A DNA stretch of 42,620 nucleotides from contig NZ_FRAV01000043.1 in NCBI RefSeq assembly GCF_900142445.1, positions 1 through 42,620 on the forward strand, read 5' to 3'. Position 1 is the first letter of the stretch. Each line of letters opens with the position of its first letter. Source of the stretch: Chryseobacterium polytrichastri. Lineage in GTDB: Bacteria; Bacteroidota; Bacteroidia; Flavobacteriales; Weeksellaceae. This document shows, one piece after another, positions 16,586 to 25,436 of the stretch. The notes below the pieces were generated by a model. It made no database searches, was not told the DNA's origin, and saw only the letters and a list, made by a program, of their open reading frames with translations. Made by a program: the position numbers and the translations under genes.

Positions 16586-16634
16586 AAACCTTATAGGTTT
16601 TTAATATACACAAGTTTTAAAACCTATAAGGTTT
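16586..16634. repeat. 16-bp perfect inverted repeat with 17-nt loop
   Basis: AAACCTTATAGGTTTT (16586-16601) pairs perfectly with 16619-16634. Neither a T-tract nor a gene end lies next to it, so it is more likely a dispersed palindrome or a remnant miniature element than a terminator. Confidence 0.6.
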
Positions 16635-16717
16635 GATCCGATAATTTTCAAAAGATCTCAGCATTCTTATGGATAAAAAAATCTGCTCAATCTGAAGCAT
16701 CTGCGAGAATAATAGAA

Positions 16718-17264
16718 ATCTTTGATTTTTTTAAAACTTATGTGTACTTATTGTGCGCCAGGATATCCTCTTAAGCTCACTTAAGTATTTCAATCTTTTG
16801 TGCCTTTTGTGGTTTATTTTATTTACAGATGGTACAAATTTTTGCAGAAAACATTACCTACATATCGTCCTTTTATTTTTAACACTTTAGGACACTTAAG
16901 AAGGTTTAAAATAATACAGCATAAAAGTACACTGAAGAAAAAAATCAAAGATTTTTAAAACTTATGTGGACTTATTGTGCGCCAGGATATCCTCTTAAGC
17001 TCACTTAAGTGTTTCAATTTTTTGTGGCTTTTGTGGTTTATTTTAATTACAGATGGTACAAATTTTTGCAGAAAACATTACCTACATATCATCCTTTTAT
17101 TTTTAAGACTTTAGGACACTTAAGAAGGTTTAAAATAATACAGCATAAAAGTACACTGAAGAAAAAAATCAAAGATTTTTAAAACTTATGTGGACTTATT
17201 GTGCGCCAGGATATCCTCTTAAGCTCACTTAAGTGTTTCAATCTTTTGTGGCTTTTGTGGTTTA
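16718..17264. repeat. 224-bp tandem repeat, about 2.5 copies
   Basis: The landmark GCGCCAGGATATCC occurs at 16755, 16979 and 17203, giving a period of exactly 224 bp twice. Copies differ by only a few substitutions; the first is the most diverged and the last is cut off after TTTTGTGGTTTA. Each unit contains CTTAAG-CTCA-CTTAAG and a TTTTGTGGCTTTTGTGG string. No open frame spans a unit. The array ends about 100 bp before the PIG-L gene. Confidence 0.85.
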
Positions 17265-17316
17265 ATAAAAAAATAAACAGCTTTTTTTATGAAATTCACA
17301 GTTTAATTCTTTTAAG

Positions 17317-17346
17317 TTTGAAAGAAAGATGATTTACTTATATTTG
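17317..17346 (+). promoter_or_regulatory. Bacteroidota-type promoter of the PIG-L operon
   Basis: TTTG (17317-17320), an 18-nt spacer and TATATTTG (17339-17346) match the Bacteroidota -33 TTTG / -7 TAnnTTTG consensus. The start codon at 17366 lies 19 bp downstream. Confidence 0.7.
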
Positions 17347-17365
17347 CCCTGCAAAGTAAAATTAA

Positions 17366-19870
17366 ATGTTCAAAAAAGTAAGCACTGTATTTATCCTTGG
17401 ATTGTATACGGTTTTTTGTTCGGCCCAACAGGTTCGACCCTCAAAATCATCTGAAATTTATCGTGAACTCAAAACACTTAAACAGCTGCCTAAAGTTTTA
17501 TACCTTGCGGCTCATCCCGATGATGAAAATACAGGATTACTCTCCTGGTTAATCAACGATCAAAATGTAGAAACTGGCTATTTGTCTTTAACGAGAGGTG
17601 ATGGTGGTCAGAATTTATTGGGCACAGAGCAGGGTGCTGCATTGGGTTTAATCAGAACGCATGAGCTTTTAGAGGCAAGAAAGTTAGACGGCGCCCAACA
17701 GTTTTTTACCCGGGCGATTGATTTCGGTTTCTCTAAAAATACGACCGATACCTTTAAACAATGGGATGCAGATAGCATTACGGCTGATGTAGTTTGGGTA
17801 ATCCGTAAATTCCGTCCCGACGTTATCATTTGTCGTTTTCCTCCTACTGCTGCGGCAGGCCATGGACAACATGCAGCTTCGGCTGTGGTTGCGGAAAAAG
17901 CTTTTAAGCTGGCTGGCGATAAAACGGCTTTCCCAGATCAACTAAAATATGTTAATACATGGCAACCAAAACGGGTATTGTGGAATACGTTCCGATTTGG
18001 TGCGGTCAATACGACAGCTGAAAACCAACTGAAAGTCACGGTTGGGCAATATGATGCGCAACTCGGAATGGGCTATGGTGAATTGGCAGGATTAAGCAGA
18101 AGTTTACATAAAAGCCAGGGTGCAGGAACACAGTCTGTAGCCGGCATCAGAACTGAATATTTTTCGCATGTTATTGGCGAGCCTGCAAAAGCAACACTTT
18201 TTGATGGAGTAGTTAAAACATGGACTACAAAAGGAAACGCTGATATCGACCAATCATTAGACAACATTATTTCAGCTTTCAATTTCAACGAGCCAGACCA
18301 GAGTTTACCTGCTTTGCTTGCTTTACGAAAAAAGGTTGCTGCTCTTAAAGATGTAGACCTGAAAAGCGATAAACTTAAATCTCTCGACAATATCATTGTA
18401 AGCTGTGCGGGGTTTATGGGCGAGGTGGTTACCAATCAGGCTGAAGCTGTTGCGGGAGATCATTATAATTTCAGATTAAATTTGATTTCAAGAGCTGCAA
18501 ACCCTGTTGTTTTAGAAAAAGTGGAATGGTTAAATCAATCGGAAAGCTTCAACAGAAAACTGTCAAAAGATTCTTTAATTACCATTCAGCATGATATTCA
18601 GATTCCTGCAAATGCAGCACTCACAGAACCTTATTGGTTGGCAAAATCTCCCACGAATGCAGGAACTTTCTCTGTTCCGAATGATACTTTAATCGGTTTG
18701 CCTGAGGCAGAATCACCGTTGAATGTTTTGCTTGGTTTAAAAATCGGTTCGGAAAATTTTCAGATTAAACTTCCTTTATCCTTCAAGAAATTAGATCCGG
18801 TGCGTGGTGATGTGGTCGAAGCTTTACGCATTGTTCCTGCATTGGAACTGAAATTTACACAACCGCTTTATCTGGTCAAAGAAAATGAGGATTTACATTT
18901 GAGTTTAAATTTTAAGGTTAATTCCAACAAACAGTTTAGTAATGGTAAAGTTAATCTGATGTATAACGGAGAACGATTGGGCGGCGGTGATTTAAAATCA
19001 ATGAATGGAAAAGATTTTACCGTCGATTATGTTATTCCAAAATCGAAGCTTACCTCAATACATTCATCTCGTTTGCAATTGGACGCCAATTTTGTTGCAG
19101 ATGGAGTCACTTATAATAAAAAACAAATATTAATTCAGTATCCGCATTTACCTTCATTACAATATTTTACGCCTGCCACTGTAACCGTAATGAAAGGTGA
19201 TATTCAGGCGAAGGTTAAAAAAGTCGGGTACATACAAGGTGCGGGCGATTTCATTCCTGAGTTCCTACGCATTGCAGGTGTTCAGGTAGATGTCCTGAAA
19301 GATGAAGATTTTTATGGCAACTTAGATGAAGCTGGCGGAAATGGTAGTCAAAACAAGCTATCGCAATATGATGCCATCGTACTGGGTGTTCGTGTCAATA
19401 ACACAGAGAAAAAGCTGGGCCGCTGGATGCCTTTTTTATGGTCTTATGTGAAGGCCGGAGGTAATTTGGTGATGCAATACAACACCAACCAGGATACAAC
19501 GGTTGACCAATTGGGAATGTACAATTTCAGTATTGCCAATAAGCGTGTTACCGAAGAAAATGCTGAGGTTACATTTTTAAATCCAAATCATAAATTACTG
19601 AATTTTCCGAACAAAATTACTGCGGATGATTTTAAAGGTTGGGTACAGGAGCGCGGTGCCTATTTCCCTGACAAATGGGATTCAGCATATGAACCGCTTT
19701 TTGAAATGCACGATACCAATGAAGAGCCTTTGCAGGGATCAACTTTATATGCCAAATACGGAAAGGGTAATTTTATTTATACACCGTTGGCTTTTTTCAG
19801 ACAGTTGCCTGCAGGAAATGTTGGGGCGGCACGATTATTTTTAAACTTTTTATCTGCACAGAAAAACTGA
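17366..19870 (+). CDS. Large secreted PIG-L family deacetylase
   Basis: This is an 834-residue protein with a Sec signal peptide (FILGLYTVFCSAQ). Residues 40-260 form a PIG-L/LmbE zinc deacetylase domain: the AAHPDDE motif (H50, D52, D53) and GHGQH (AAAGHGQHAAS), which supply metal ligands and the catalytic base. Such enzymes remove acetyl groups from N-acetylglucosamine-type substrates. Residues about 370-600 look like beta-sandwich modules, and 610-834 include an amidotransferase-like Rossmann segment (VKKVGYIQGAGDFIPEFLRI). The length is typical of the large Bacteroidota subgroup, whose substrate is unknown. It starts an operon; its TGA overlaps the ATG of the next gene. The operon is visibly richer in G+C than the flanks. 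Confidence 0.85.
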   Translation: MFKKVSTVFILGLYTVFCSAQQVRPSKSSEIYRELKTLKQLPKVLYLAAHPDDENTGLLSWLINDQNVETGYLSLTRGDGGQNLLGTEQGAALGLIRTHELLEARKLDGAQQFFTRAIDFGFSKNTTDTFKQWDADSITADVVWVIRKFRPDVIICRFPPTAAAGHGQHAASAVVAEKAFKLAGDKTAFPDQLKYVNTWQPKRVLWNTFRFGAVNTTAENQLKVTVGQYDAQLGMGYGELAGLSRSLHKSQGAGTQSVAGIRTEYFSHVIGEPAKATLFDGVVKTWTTKGNADIDQSLDNIISAFNFNEPDQSLPALLALRKKVAALKDVDLKSDKLKSLDNIIVSCAGFMGEVVTNQAEAVAGDHYNFRLNLISRAANPVVLEKVEWLNQSESFNRKLSKDSLITIQHDIQIPANAALTEPYWLAKSPTNAGTFSVPNDTLIGLPEAESPLNVLLGLKIGSENFQIKLPLSFKKLDPVRGDVVEALRIVPALELKFTQPLYLVKENEDLHLSLNFKVNSNKQFSNGKVNLMYNGERLGGGDLKSMNGKDFTVDYVIPKSKLTSIHSSRLQLDANFVADGVTYNKKQILIQYPHLPSLQYFTPATVTVMKGDIQAKVKKVGYIQGAGDFIPEFLRIAGVQVDVLKDEDFYGNLDEAGGNGSQNKLSQYDAIVLGVRVNNTEKKLGRWMPFLWSYVKAGGNLVMQYNTNQDTTVDQLGMYNFSIANKRVTEENAEVTFLNPNHKLLNFPNKITADDFKGWVQERGAYFPDKWDSAYEPLFEMHDTNEEPLQGSTLYAKYGKGNFIYTPLAFFRQLPAGNVGAARLFLNFLSAQKN

Positions 19871-19974
19871 TGAACAAACAACTTAAAAATTGGAATACGT
19901 GGTACGTATTATTAGCAGCTGCATTAGTAGTTCAGATTGTATTTTATTATTTGTTTACTAAATTTTGGGCATGA
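19870..19974 (+). CDS. 34-residue membrane microprotein between deacetylase and symporter
   Basis: The reading frame MNKQLKNWNTWYVLLAAALV then VQIVFYYLFTKFWA is a single membrane helix with a basic N-terminus. Its ATG overlaps the stop of the deacetylase gene (TGATG), and its TGA overlaps the ATG of the symporter (ATGA at 19971-19974), so the three are translationally chained. The exact fit of both overlaps and the natural helix composition argue that it is real despite its size. By analogy with small subunits of other transporters it may assist the symporter; this is inferred. Confidence 0.75.
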   Translation: MNKQLKNWNTWYVLLAAALVVQIVFYYLFTKFWA

Positions 19975-21662
19975 GTACGATAGATTGGACAGTTCTTATT
20001 GTTACACTGGTTGCAGTGGTGGTTTACGGCGTGTTTATCGGTCGTGGCCAAAAAAGCAACGAATCATACCTGAAAGCAGACAATAAAATGCCTTGGTATA
20101 TTGTGCTGATAGGCATTATGGCCACGCAGGCAAGTGCCATCACTTTTCTTTCGGCACCGGGTCAGGCGTATACAGACGGCATGCGTTTCGTTCAGTATTA
20201 CTTTGGTTTGCCTTTGGCGATGATTGTGATCTGTATTACTTTCATCCCGATTTTTCAGCGCTTAAATGTGTACACTGCCTATGAATATTTAGAAAACCGT
20301 TTTGATAAAAAAACAAGGGTGCTTACTTCACTGCTTTTTCTTTTTTCCAGAGGCTTATCAACAGGAATCAGCATTTACGCTCCGAGTATCATTTTATCAA
20401 GCGTTTTAAACTGGAATATTTATTTAACCAATGTTTTAACAGGTGGTATTCTGTTGATTTACACTTATGTTGGCGGTGCAAAAGCGATCGCTCATACCCA
20501 AAAACTACAGTTTCTGATTATTCTGGGAACCATGGCTTTTGCAGGGTATTTGCTTATTGAAAATATGCCGAATGGAATTGGTTTTAAGGATGCCCTTTAT
20601 CTGGCGGGCAAATCCGGAAAGCTCAATGTAATCACCACGGAATTTGATTGGAAGGATAAATACAATATTTGGAGCGGATTGATTGGTGGTTTTTTTCTGG
20701 CACTTTCTTACTTCGGGACGGATCAAAGTCAGGTCGGGAGGTATATTACTGCGAAGGACGACACCAATGCAAAAATGGGCTTGCTGTTGAACGGATTGGT
20801 TAAAATTCCGATGCAATTTGCTATTCTCCTGATTGGTGCTTTGCTTTTCGCTTTCTTTTCTCTAAAACCAGCTCCGATTTATTTTAACGAACGCTCATAT
20901 CAACATTTAAAAGAAACAAAACCTGAACAGGCTGCGGAATTTGAAAAAGAGCATCAGAATTTGCAAATAAAATTTAATACAGAATCAAAAGAAATTCTAA
21001 AACTGAAAGAAAACCATTCTCCTCAACTTAAAGAAACAATTCAGGATTTTAAAAATACACAAACTCAGGTAAAAGCACTTCACGGTAGGGTAGAGGAAGC
21101 AATTAATCAATCAAACTATAATGCGGAGAAAACAGATACCAATTATATTTTCCTGTATTTCGTAAAAAATACCTTGCCTGTAGGGATGATCGGTTTACTG
21201 TTTGCCGTCATTTTTCTGGCCAGCTGGGGTTCAATTTCGGCAGCGTTAAATTCCCTTGCCGCTTGCTCATTAAAAGATGTTCATTTGATATTCAAAAAAG
21301 AAATCCCTGATGATGCAACCGAATTGAAATACAGTCGTCTGCACACTTTAGCCTGGGGGATCTTCTCAATAGGTGTAGCTATGTTTGCCACTCAAATGGG
21401 TTCCCTTATTGAAGCAGTTAATGTATTAGGTTCTCTTTTCTACGGCCCGATATTGGGGATTTTTCTTGTCGCCTTTTACTATAAAAAAATCAACGGAGCG
21501 AATGTATTTATTTCTGCAATTTTATCAGAAATTACGGTTATTGCCGTTTATCAATTCGATATTGTTTCTTTCCTTTGGTTGAATGTAATCGGGGCAGCGG
21601 CGGTAATTATATTTTCGACAATCGGGTTATTGTTTTATAAGCCGAAAGCAGTAAATTCGTAA
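19971..21662 (+). CDS. Sodium:solute symporter (SSS family)
   Basis: This is a 563-residue inner-membrane transporter with about 13 helices. Family signatures include YLENRFDKKTRVLTSLLFL, the SSS core 'GGAKAIAHTQKLQFLIILG', and 'YFGTDQSQVGRYITAKDD'. The Bacteroidota subgroup has an extended hydrophilic, coiled-coil-like loop (about residues 305-385, rich in E and K) before the last helices, present here. The ATG at 19971 is chosen over the TTG at 19965 because it overlaps the upstream microprotein stop (ATGA). It probably imports the product released by the secreted deacetylase, an amino sugar or related compound, together with Na+; the substrate is inferred from the operon only. Confidence 0.88.
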   Translation: MSTIDWTVLIVTLVAVVVYGVFIGRGQKSNESYLKADNKMPWYIVLIGIMATQASAITFLSAPGQAYTDGMRFVQYYFGLPLAMIVICITFIPIFQRLNVYTAYEYLENRFDKKTRVLTSLLFLFSRGLSTGISIYAPSIILSSVLNWNIYLTNVLTGGILLIYTYVGGAKAIAHTQKLQFLIILGTMAFAGYLLIENMPNGIGFKDALYLAGKSGKLNVITTEFDWKDKYNIWSGLIGGFFLALSYFGTDQSQVGRYITAKDDTNAKMGLLLNGLVKIPMQFAILLIGALLFAFFSLKPAPIYFNERSYQHLKETKPEQAAEFEKEHQNLQIKFNTESKEILKLKENHSPQLKETIQDFKNTQTQVKALHGRVEEAINQSNYNAEKTDTNYIFLYFVKNTLPVGMIGLLFAVIFLASWGSISAALNSLAACSLKDVHLIFKKEIPDDATELKYSRLHTLAWGIFSIGVAMFATQMGSLIEAVNVLGSLFYGPILGIFLVAFYYKKINGANVFISAILSEITVIAVYQFDIVSFLWLNVIGAAAVIIFSTIGLLFYKPKAVNS

Positions 21663-21696
21663 ACGAAAAACAATTAAAACAAATAAATAAAATAGT

Positions 21697-22215
21697 ATGA
21701 AAACGATCATTAAATCTGCTGTTGTCCTTGTTGCGACAATGACAATCTCCATGAATGCCTTTGCACAGGACACTAAAAAACCTGCCAGCCCTCCAGCTAC
21801 TGCAACGGGAAAAATTAAAGATGCAAACATTACCATAGCTTATAGCAGTCCTTCTGTTAAAGGGCGTACAATCTGGGGTGGTTTAGAAGCTTATAATAAA
21901 GTTTGGCGTGCAGGTGCCAATGAAGCAACGACTTTCGAAACCAGTAAGGACATTACCGTTCAGGGTAAAAAATTGCCTGCGGGTAAATACAGCTTTTTCT
22001 TAATCCCTAAAGAAAGCGGAACCTGGACTGCGATTTTTAACAAAGAGCCAAAACAATGGGGCGCTTATAAATACGAAGAAGCTAAAGATGCTTTACGTGT
22101 TGATGTAAAAACAAAAGCTTTACCAGCAACACAGGAAACTTTAGTTTATAAAATAAACAGTAATGGATTCACAATGGATTGGGATAAAATCTCAGTTCCT
22201 GTAGAGATCAAATAA
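21697..22215 (+). CDS. Secreted DUF2911 family protein
   Basis: This is a 172-residue protein with a signal peptide ending MNAFAQ. The mature chain follows the DUF2911 pattern from start to end: SPPATATGKIKDANITIAYS, PSVKGRTIWGGLEAYNKVWR, AGANEATTFETSKDITVQGK, LPAGKYSFFLIP, then WTAIFNKEPKQWGAYKYEEA. DUF2911 proteins are common in the Bacteroidota periplasm and have no known function. It ends the operon, 34 bp after the symporter, and is followed by a strong terminator. Confidence 0.88.
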   Translation: MKTIIKSAVVLVATMTISMNAFAQDTKKPASPPATATGKIKDANITIAYSSPSVKGRTIWGGLEAYNKVWRAGANEATTFETSKDITVQGKKLPAGKYSFFLIPKESGTWTAIFNKEPKQWGAYKYEEAKDALRVDVKTKALPATQETLVYKINSNGFTMDWDKISVPVEIK

Positions 22216-22233
22216 ATTTGAATATCAGAAATT

Positions 22234-22260
22234 AAAATCCCGTTAATACGGGATTTTTTT
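22234..22260. terminator. Bidirectional terminator between convergent operons
   Basis: A 10-bp perfect stem, AAAATCCCGT (22234-22243) with ACGGGATTTT (22248-22257), closes a 4-nt loop and is followed by T-rich DNA on the plus strand. It serves DUF2911 and probably also the minus-strand hydrolase gene ending at 22319. Confidence 0.85.
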
Positions 22261-22318
22261 GTTTTGAATTTTGATATTGTCTCAAAAATTACAATCACTA
22301 AATATTAAAAAGTATAAT

Positions 22319-23830
22319 TTATTTTTGAGTGGTCAAAAGTTGATTGATTTTCAAAACCATTTCCTTTGCATTCTGATTGGCTGGATCAAGTTCCAATGAT
22401 TTCTGATAATCGCTTTTTGATAATGTGTATTCTTTTTTGTTAAAATAAGCTTCACCACGACTGTCATACATATTTCCTGACTTTGGAAACTGATTGATAT
22501 TTAAGGTAAAAATCTTAAGTGCTACATCTAATTGATTATCTTTTAGAAATTCATAACCAAGCCCGTTGAGTTCATTTTCATTGGAGAAGTTATAGTCATT
22601 TGGATTATTCTTTTTCAGCTCTTGGTACAACACAATTCCTTTATCGATATTTTTTAAACATTCTTTTCTAATGGTTAAGGCAATGGATTCTTTTTGAGGT
22701 TCAATGGGATAATTTTTCCATTGGTTCAAACTGGCAATACTTAAAAGAATTTCATCTATTAGTTTAAAATTATTACCGTTAGTCATTACAACTAGACCGT
22801 TTCCGTCTTCAATACTTCCAATATAATAACACATAAAACCTTCATTTCCACCACTATGACTGAAATATTTTGTGCCTTTGAAATCATTCAGAAACACACC
22901 GTAATTATTCTCAATTCTCTTTACAGACATTTCCTTTGATAAAACTTTATTCGATTTACCTACTAATGACAACTGTGTTTCGATGATATATTTTGCCAAA
23001 TCATTTGGGTTGGTCCATAAACCGGCTGCGGCTTTTTCAGGATAAATATGATATTTACCTTTTACTTCTTTTCCATTGTTATAAGCCGTTGCAAGCAATT
23101 TTTCTTTATCTGAAGAAGGCGGTTGATGGTAAGAACTTTCGTTCATCCCTAACTGGGTCAAAATGTTTTTCAACATATAATCTTCATACTTTTCTCCTGT
23201 AGTGTTTTCAAGGATTAATTGTGAAATGGTTGTTCCACCCCCTGAATATTGAAATTTAATGTTGGGCTCAAACACAGACCGCACCGCAGGAGAGTTGGCT
23301 GGTTTTTGTCCATCGAGAATTTGTATCAGGGTAGGTAATTCTTTCTCTTGTTGATAGCCTCCGAAGCCATGAACAGATAAGCCAGCTTTATGGCTCAATA
23401 GATTTGCAATAGAAATTTTTTTCTCTTTTGAAAGCGAATCGTATGGGAATTTCCAGGTTTTTAAATAATTATTGATGTCATCGTCCAACCCTAATTTTCC
23501 TTGTTCAACCAATTTTAAAAGACCGAGACTGTTGATAGACTTGCTAATAGATGCTGCCTGAAAAAGTGTTTGCGGGGTAGCTTTTCTGTTTTCTGCAACA
23601 TCCGCATAACCATAAGCTTTTGTCCATTCTATCTTATAATCTTTTATGACTGCAATGCTTACCGCATTCATATTGTAGAAAGCCATTCTTTCTTTTAGCG
23701 TCCATTTTTTTGTTTTCGATGTATCCCAACTGAGCAGATTGTTTTCGAATGATTTTATTTTATCCTTAACATTTTGGGCAAAAACATTAAACGATAAAGA
23801 AAGCAGTAGGATTAGGTGTATTTTTTTCAT
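22319..23830 (-). CDS. Serine hydrolase (beta-lactamase family) with C-terminal TPR tail
   Basis: This 503-residue protein has a Sec signal peptide (residues 1-19, NVFAQ). The PF00144 domain covers about 40-360 with nucleophile motif S94-I-S-K97 (AASISKSIN), the tyrosine motif in FQYSGGGTTISQLI and the third box HSGGNEGF. Residues about 395-500 form TPR-like helices (NELNGLGYEFLKDNQLDVAL; MYDSRGEAYFNKKEYTLSKS). Such fusions are common in Bacteroidota, and the substrate is unknown (peptide, ester or cell-wall related). It lies 71 bp after a paralogous gene with the same layout, so the two probably arose by duplication and share a transcript. Confidence 0.85.
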   Translation of the reverse strand: MKKIHLILLLSLSFNVFAQNVKDKIKSFENNLLSWDTSKTKKWTLKERMAFYNMNAVSIAVIKDYKIEWTKAYGYADVAENRKATPQTLFQAASISKSINSLGLLKLVEQGKLGLDDDINNYLKTWKFPYDSLSKEKKISIANLLSHKAGLSVHGFGGYQQEKELPTLIQILDGQKPANSPAVRSVFEPNIKFQYSGGGTTISQLILENTTGEKYEDYMLKNILTQLGMNESSYHQPPSSDKEKLLATAYNNGKEVKGKYHIYPEKAAAGLWTNPNDLAKYIIETQLSLVGKSNKVLSKEMSVKRIENNYGVFLNDFKGTKYFSHSGGNEGFMCYYIGSIEDGNGLVVMTNGNNFKLIDEILLSIASLNQWKNYPIEPQKESIALTIRKECLKNIDKGIVLYQELKKNNPNDYNFSNENELNGLGYEFLKDNQLDVALKIFTLNINQFPKSGNMYDSRGEAYFNKKEYTLSKSDYQKSLELDPANQNAKEMVLKINQLLTTQK

Positions 23831-23901
23831 TTAGAAATAGTTAATTTATTTTGTATTTATAAGACAATTCAAAAAAGGATGTTGTTACATTTGTGTCTGT
23901 T

Positions 23902-25335
23902 TTACTTCCCTATTTCTTTCTCTATTTTATCGATCATTTTTTCAGCATTACCATTGGTTCCGCCAAGACTGATTGCTTTTTTATAACTCTCTAATGCTAA
24001 ATCATATTGCTTATTTGTAAAATAGGCTTCTCCTAAACTATCGAAAAGATTGGCATCTTTAGGAAACTCATTGGTCGCCAATTTAAATATTGTTATAGAT
24101 TCATTGATTTTTCCGAGTCTTGATAGTTCATATCCTAACTTATTAAGTTCTCCCGGGTTCTCAAAACTATATTCATTTTTAGATTTTTCTTTGAGTAAAT
24201 AATAAGTCTCTATCCCTTTATTTACGTCGTTGAGAGATTCTTTTCTTATCGCTTGATAAATAGATTTTTTAGGAATTTCATACTCTTTCCCTAACATTAA
24301 GTTGTGAATAATATGTCCTAAATCCCAAACTCTATTGAGATTATTGGACACCAGAATTATCGTAATTTTATTTTTAAAATCGTTTAAAAAGATGGATTCA
24401 AATTTATAAGAAATTCCATTGTGTCTTTGTAGTCTATCTTTTTCAAAGTATTGGCCAAGTGATCCGCCTTCCTCTTTTGCGTATGGGTTACTCAACAAAG
24501 TTTGAAAGGATTTTTTGGATATTAAACGATTAGAATTCATTGCTTCAGTCCATTTATAGAAATCATTGATATCTACCCAGAGCCAGCCGCTAATAAATTT
24601 CAATTCTGGGCATCGGACATTGTCCATATCATAACAAGAGGTTCTGTTTTTAGAGCCAAATGTTGGATCAAATACCGAATTGGTCATTTTCAAAGGTTTA
24701 ACAATGTTTTTAATGACAAATTGCTGAAAAGACATTCCGGTTACCTTTTCAATAATTCTTCTTTGCAAAAAGACATTGCCATTATCATACCTGTAACTGG
24801 TTCCTGGTTCAAAGAGTAGACTATCATTACTTCTCAAAATATTCCATGTCTCCGCATCATTTTCGGGTTTTAATCGTTCGATTGGAGGAATACCACTGGC
24901 GTAATTAATCAGATGACGTATAGAAACTTTTTCTGCCCATTTTGGTAATCCTAAATTAAATTTGGATACCTTGTCATCAAGATTAAGAAGACCACGTTCA
25001 ACCAAAATCATGATGGCAACCGCATTAAATTCCTTTGCAATAGAGCCAATGTTGAATATTGACTTCTTGTTTAAAGAAGTTTGTCTCGTTTCATCGGTAA
25101 AGCCAAATGATTTTTGATAAATAATTTTATCATTTTTAGCAATAAGGACATTTCCATTGAACAAACCTCTTTCGTAAGATTTTGTCATTAAGGAATCAAT
25201 TTGATTGATTTCCGATTTTTGTTCAGTCGAATTTTGATGTATCTTCTTTGTTTCTTTTGGATTATTTAACCCCTGGGCAGAAAGCGTATTTGTCAATAAA
25301 ACAGTTGTTAATAATAAGAAAAGCTTGTTCTTCAT
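23902..25335 (-). CDS. Serine hydrolase (beta-lactamase family) with C-terminal TPR tail, paralogue
   Basis: This is a 477-residue protein with a signal peptide ending NTLSAQ. The hydrolase domain spans about 45-345, with S98-I-A-K101 (IFNIGSIAKEFN), a YxN-like motif (YRYDNGNVFLQR) and HNG as the third box (RHNGISYKFES). TPR-like helices fill 380-470 (GELNKLGYELSRLGKINESI; LFDSLGEAYFTNKQYDLALE). The domain order and the TPR wording match the downstream neighbour closely although the catalytic domains have diverged. It is preceded on the same strand by an AraC-type regulator gene, 101 bp upstream, which is a plausible controller. Confidence 0.85.
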   Translation of the reverse strand: MKNKLFLLLTTVLLTNTLSAQGLNNPKETKKIHQNSTEQKSEINQIDSLMTKSYERGLFNGNVLIAKNDKIIYQKSFGFTDETRQTSLNKKSIFNIGSIAKEFNAVAIMILVERGLLNLDDKVSKFNLGLPKWAEKVSIRHLINYASGIPPIERLKPENDAETWNILRSNDSLLFEPGTSYRYDNGNVFLQRRIIEKVTGMSFQQFVIKNIVKPLKMTNSVFDPTFGSKNRTSCYDMDNVRCPELKFISGWLWVDINDFYKWTEAMNSNRLISKKSFQTLLSNPYAKEEGGSLGQYFEKDRLQRHNGISYKFESIFLNDFKNKITIILVSNNLNRVWDLGHIIHNLMLGKEYEIPKKSIYQAIRKESLNDVNKGIETYYLLKEKSKNEYSFENPGELNKLGYELSRLGKINESITIFKLATNEFPKDANLFDSLGEAYFTNKQYDLALESYKKAISLGGTNGNAEKMIDKIEKEIGK

Positions 25336-25436
25336 TGAAATTATATTTTTAAAAAACTTTCAGCAAAGATGCTTTAAAACACTTAAGTACGCGACCGATT
25401 AAAAAAAGTCGAACCCATTTGTCAGAAAAAAACGAA

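Noticed and set aside
16718..17264. CRISPR array
   Set aside because: The period is 224 bp and the whole unit repeats, so there are no short repeats with unique spacers.
17608..18435. Minus-strand frames of 73-120 residues in the PIG-L gene
   Set aside because: They are antisense shadows of the deacetylase reading frame.
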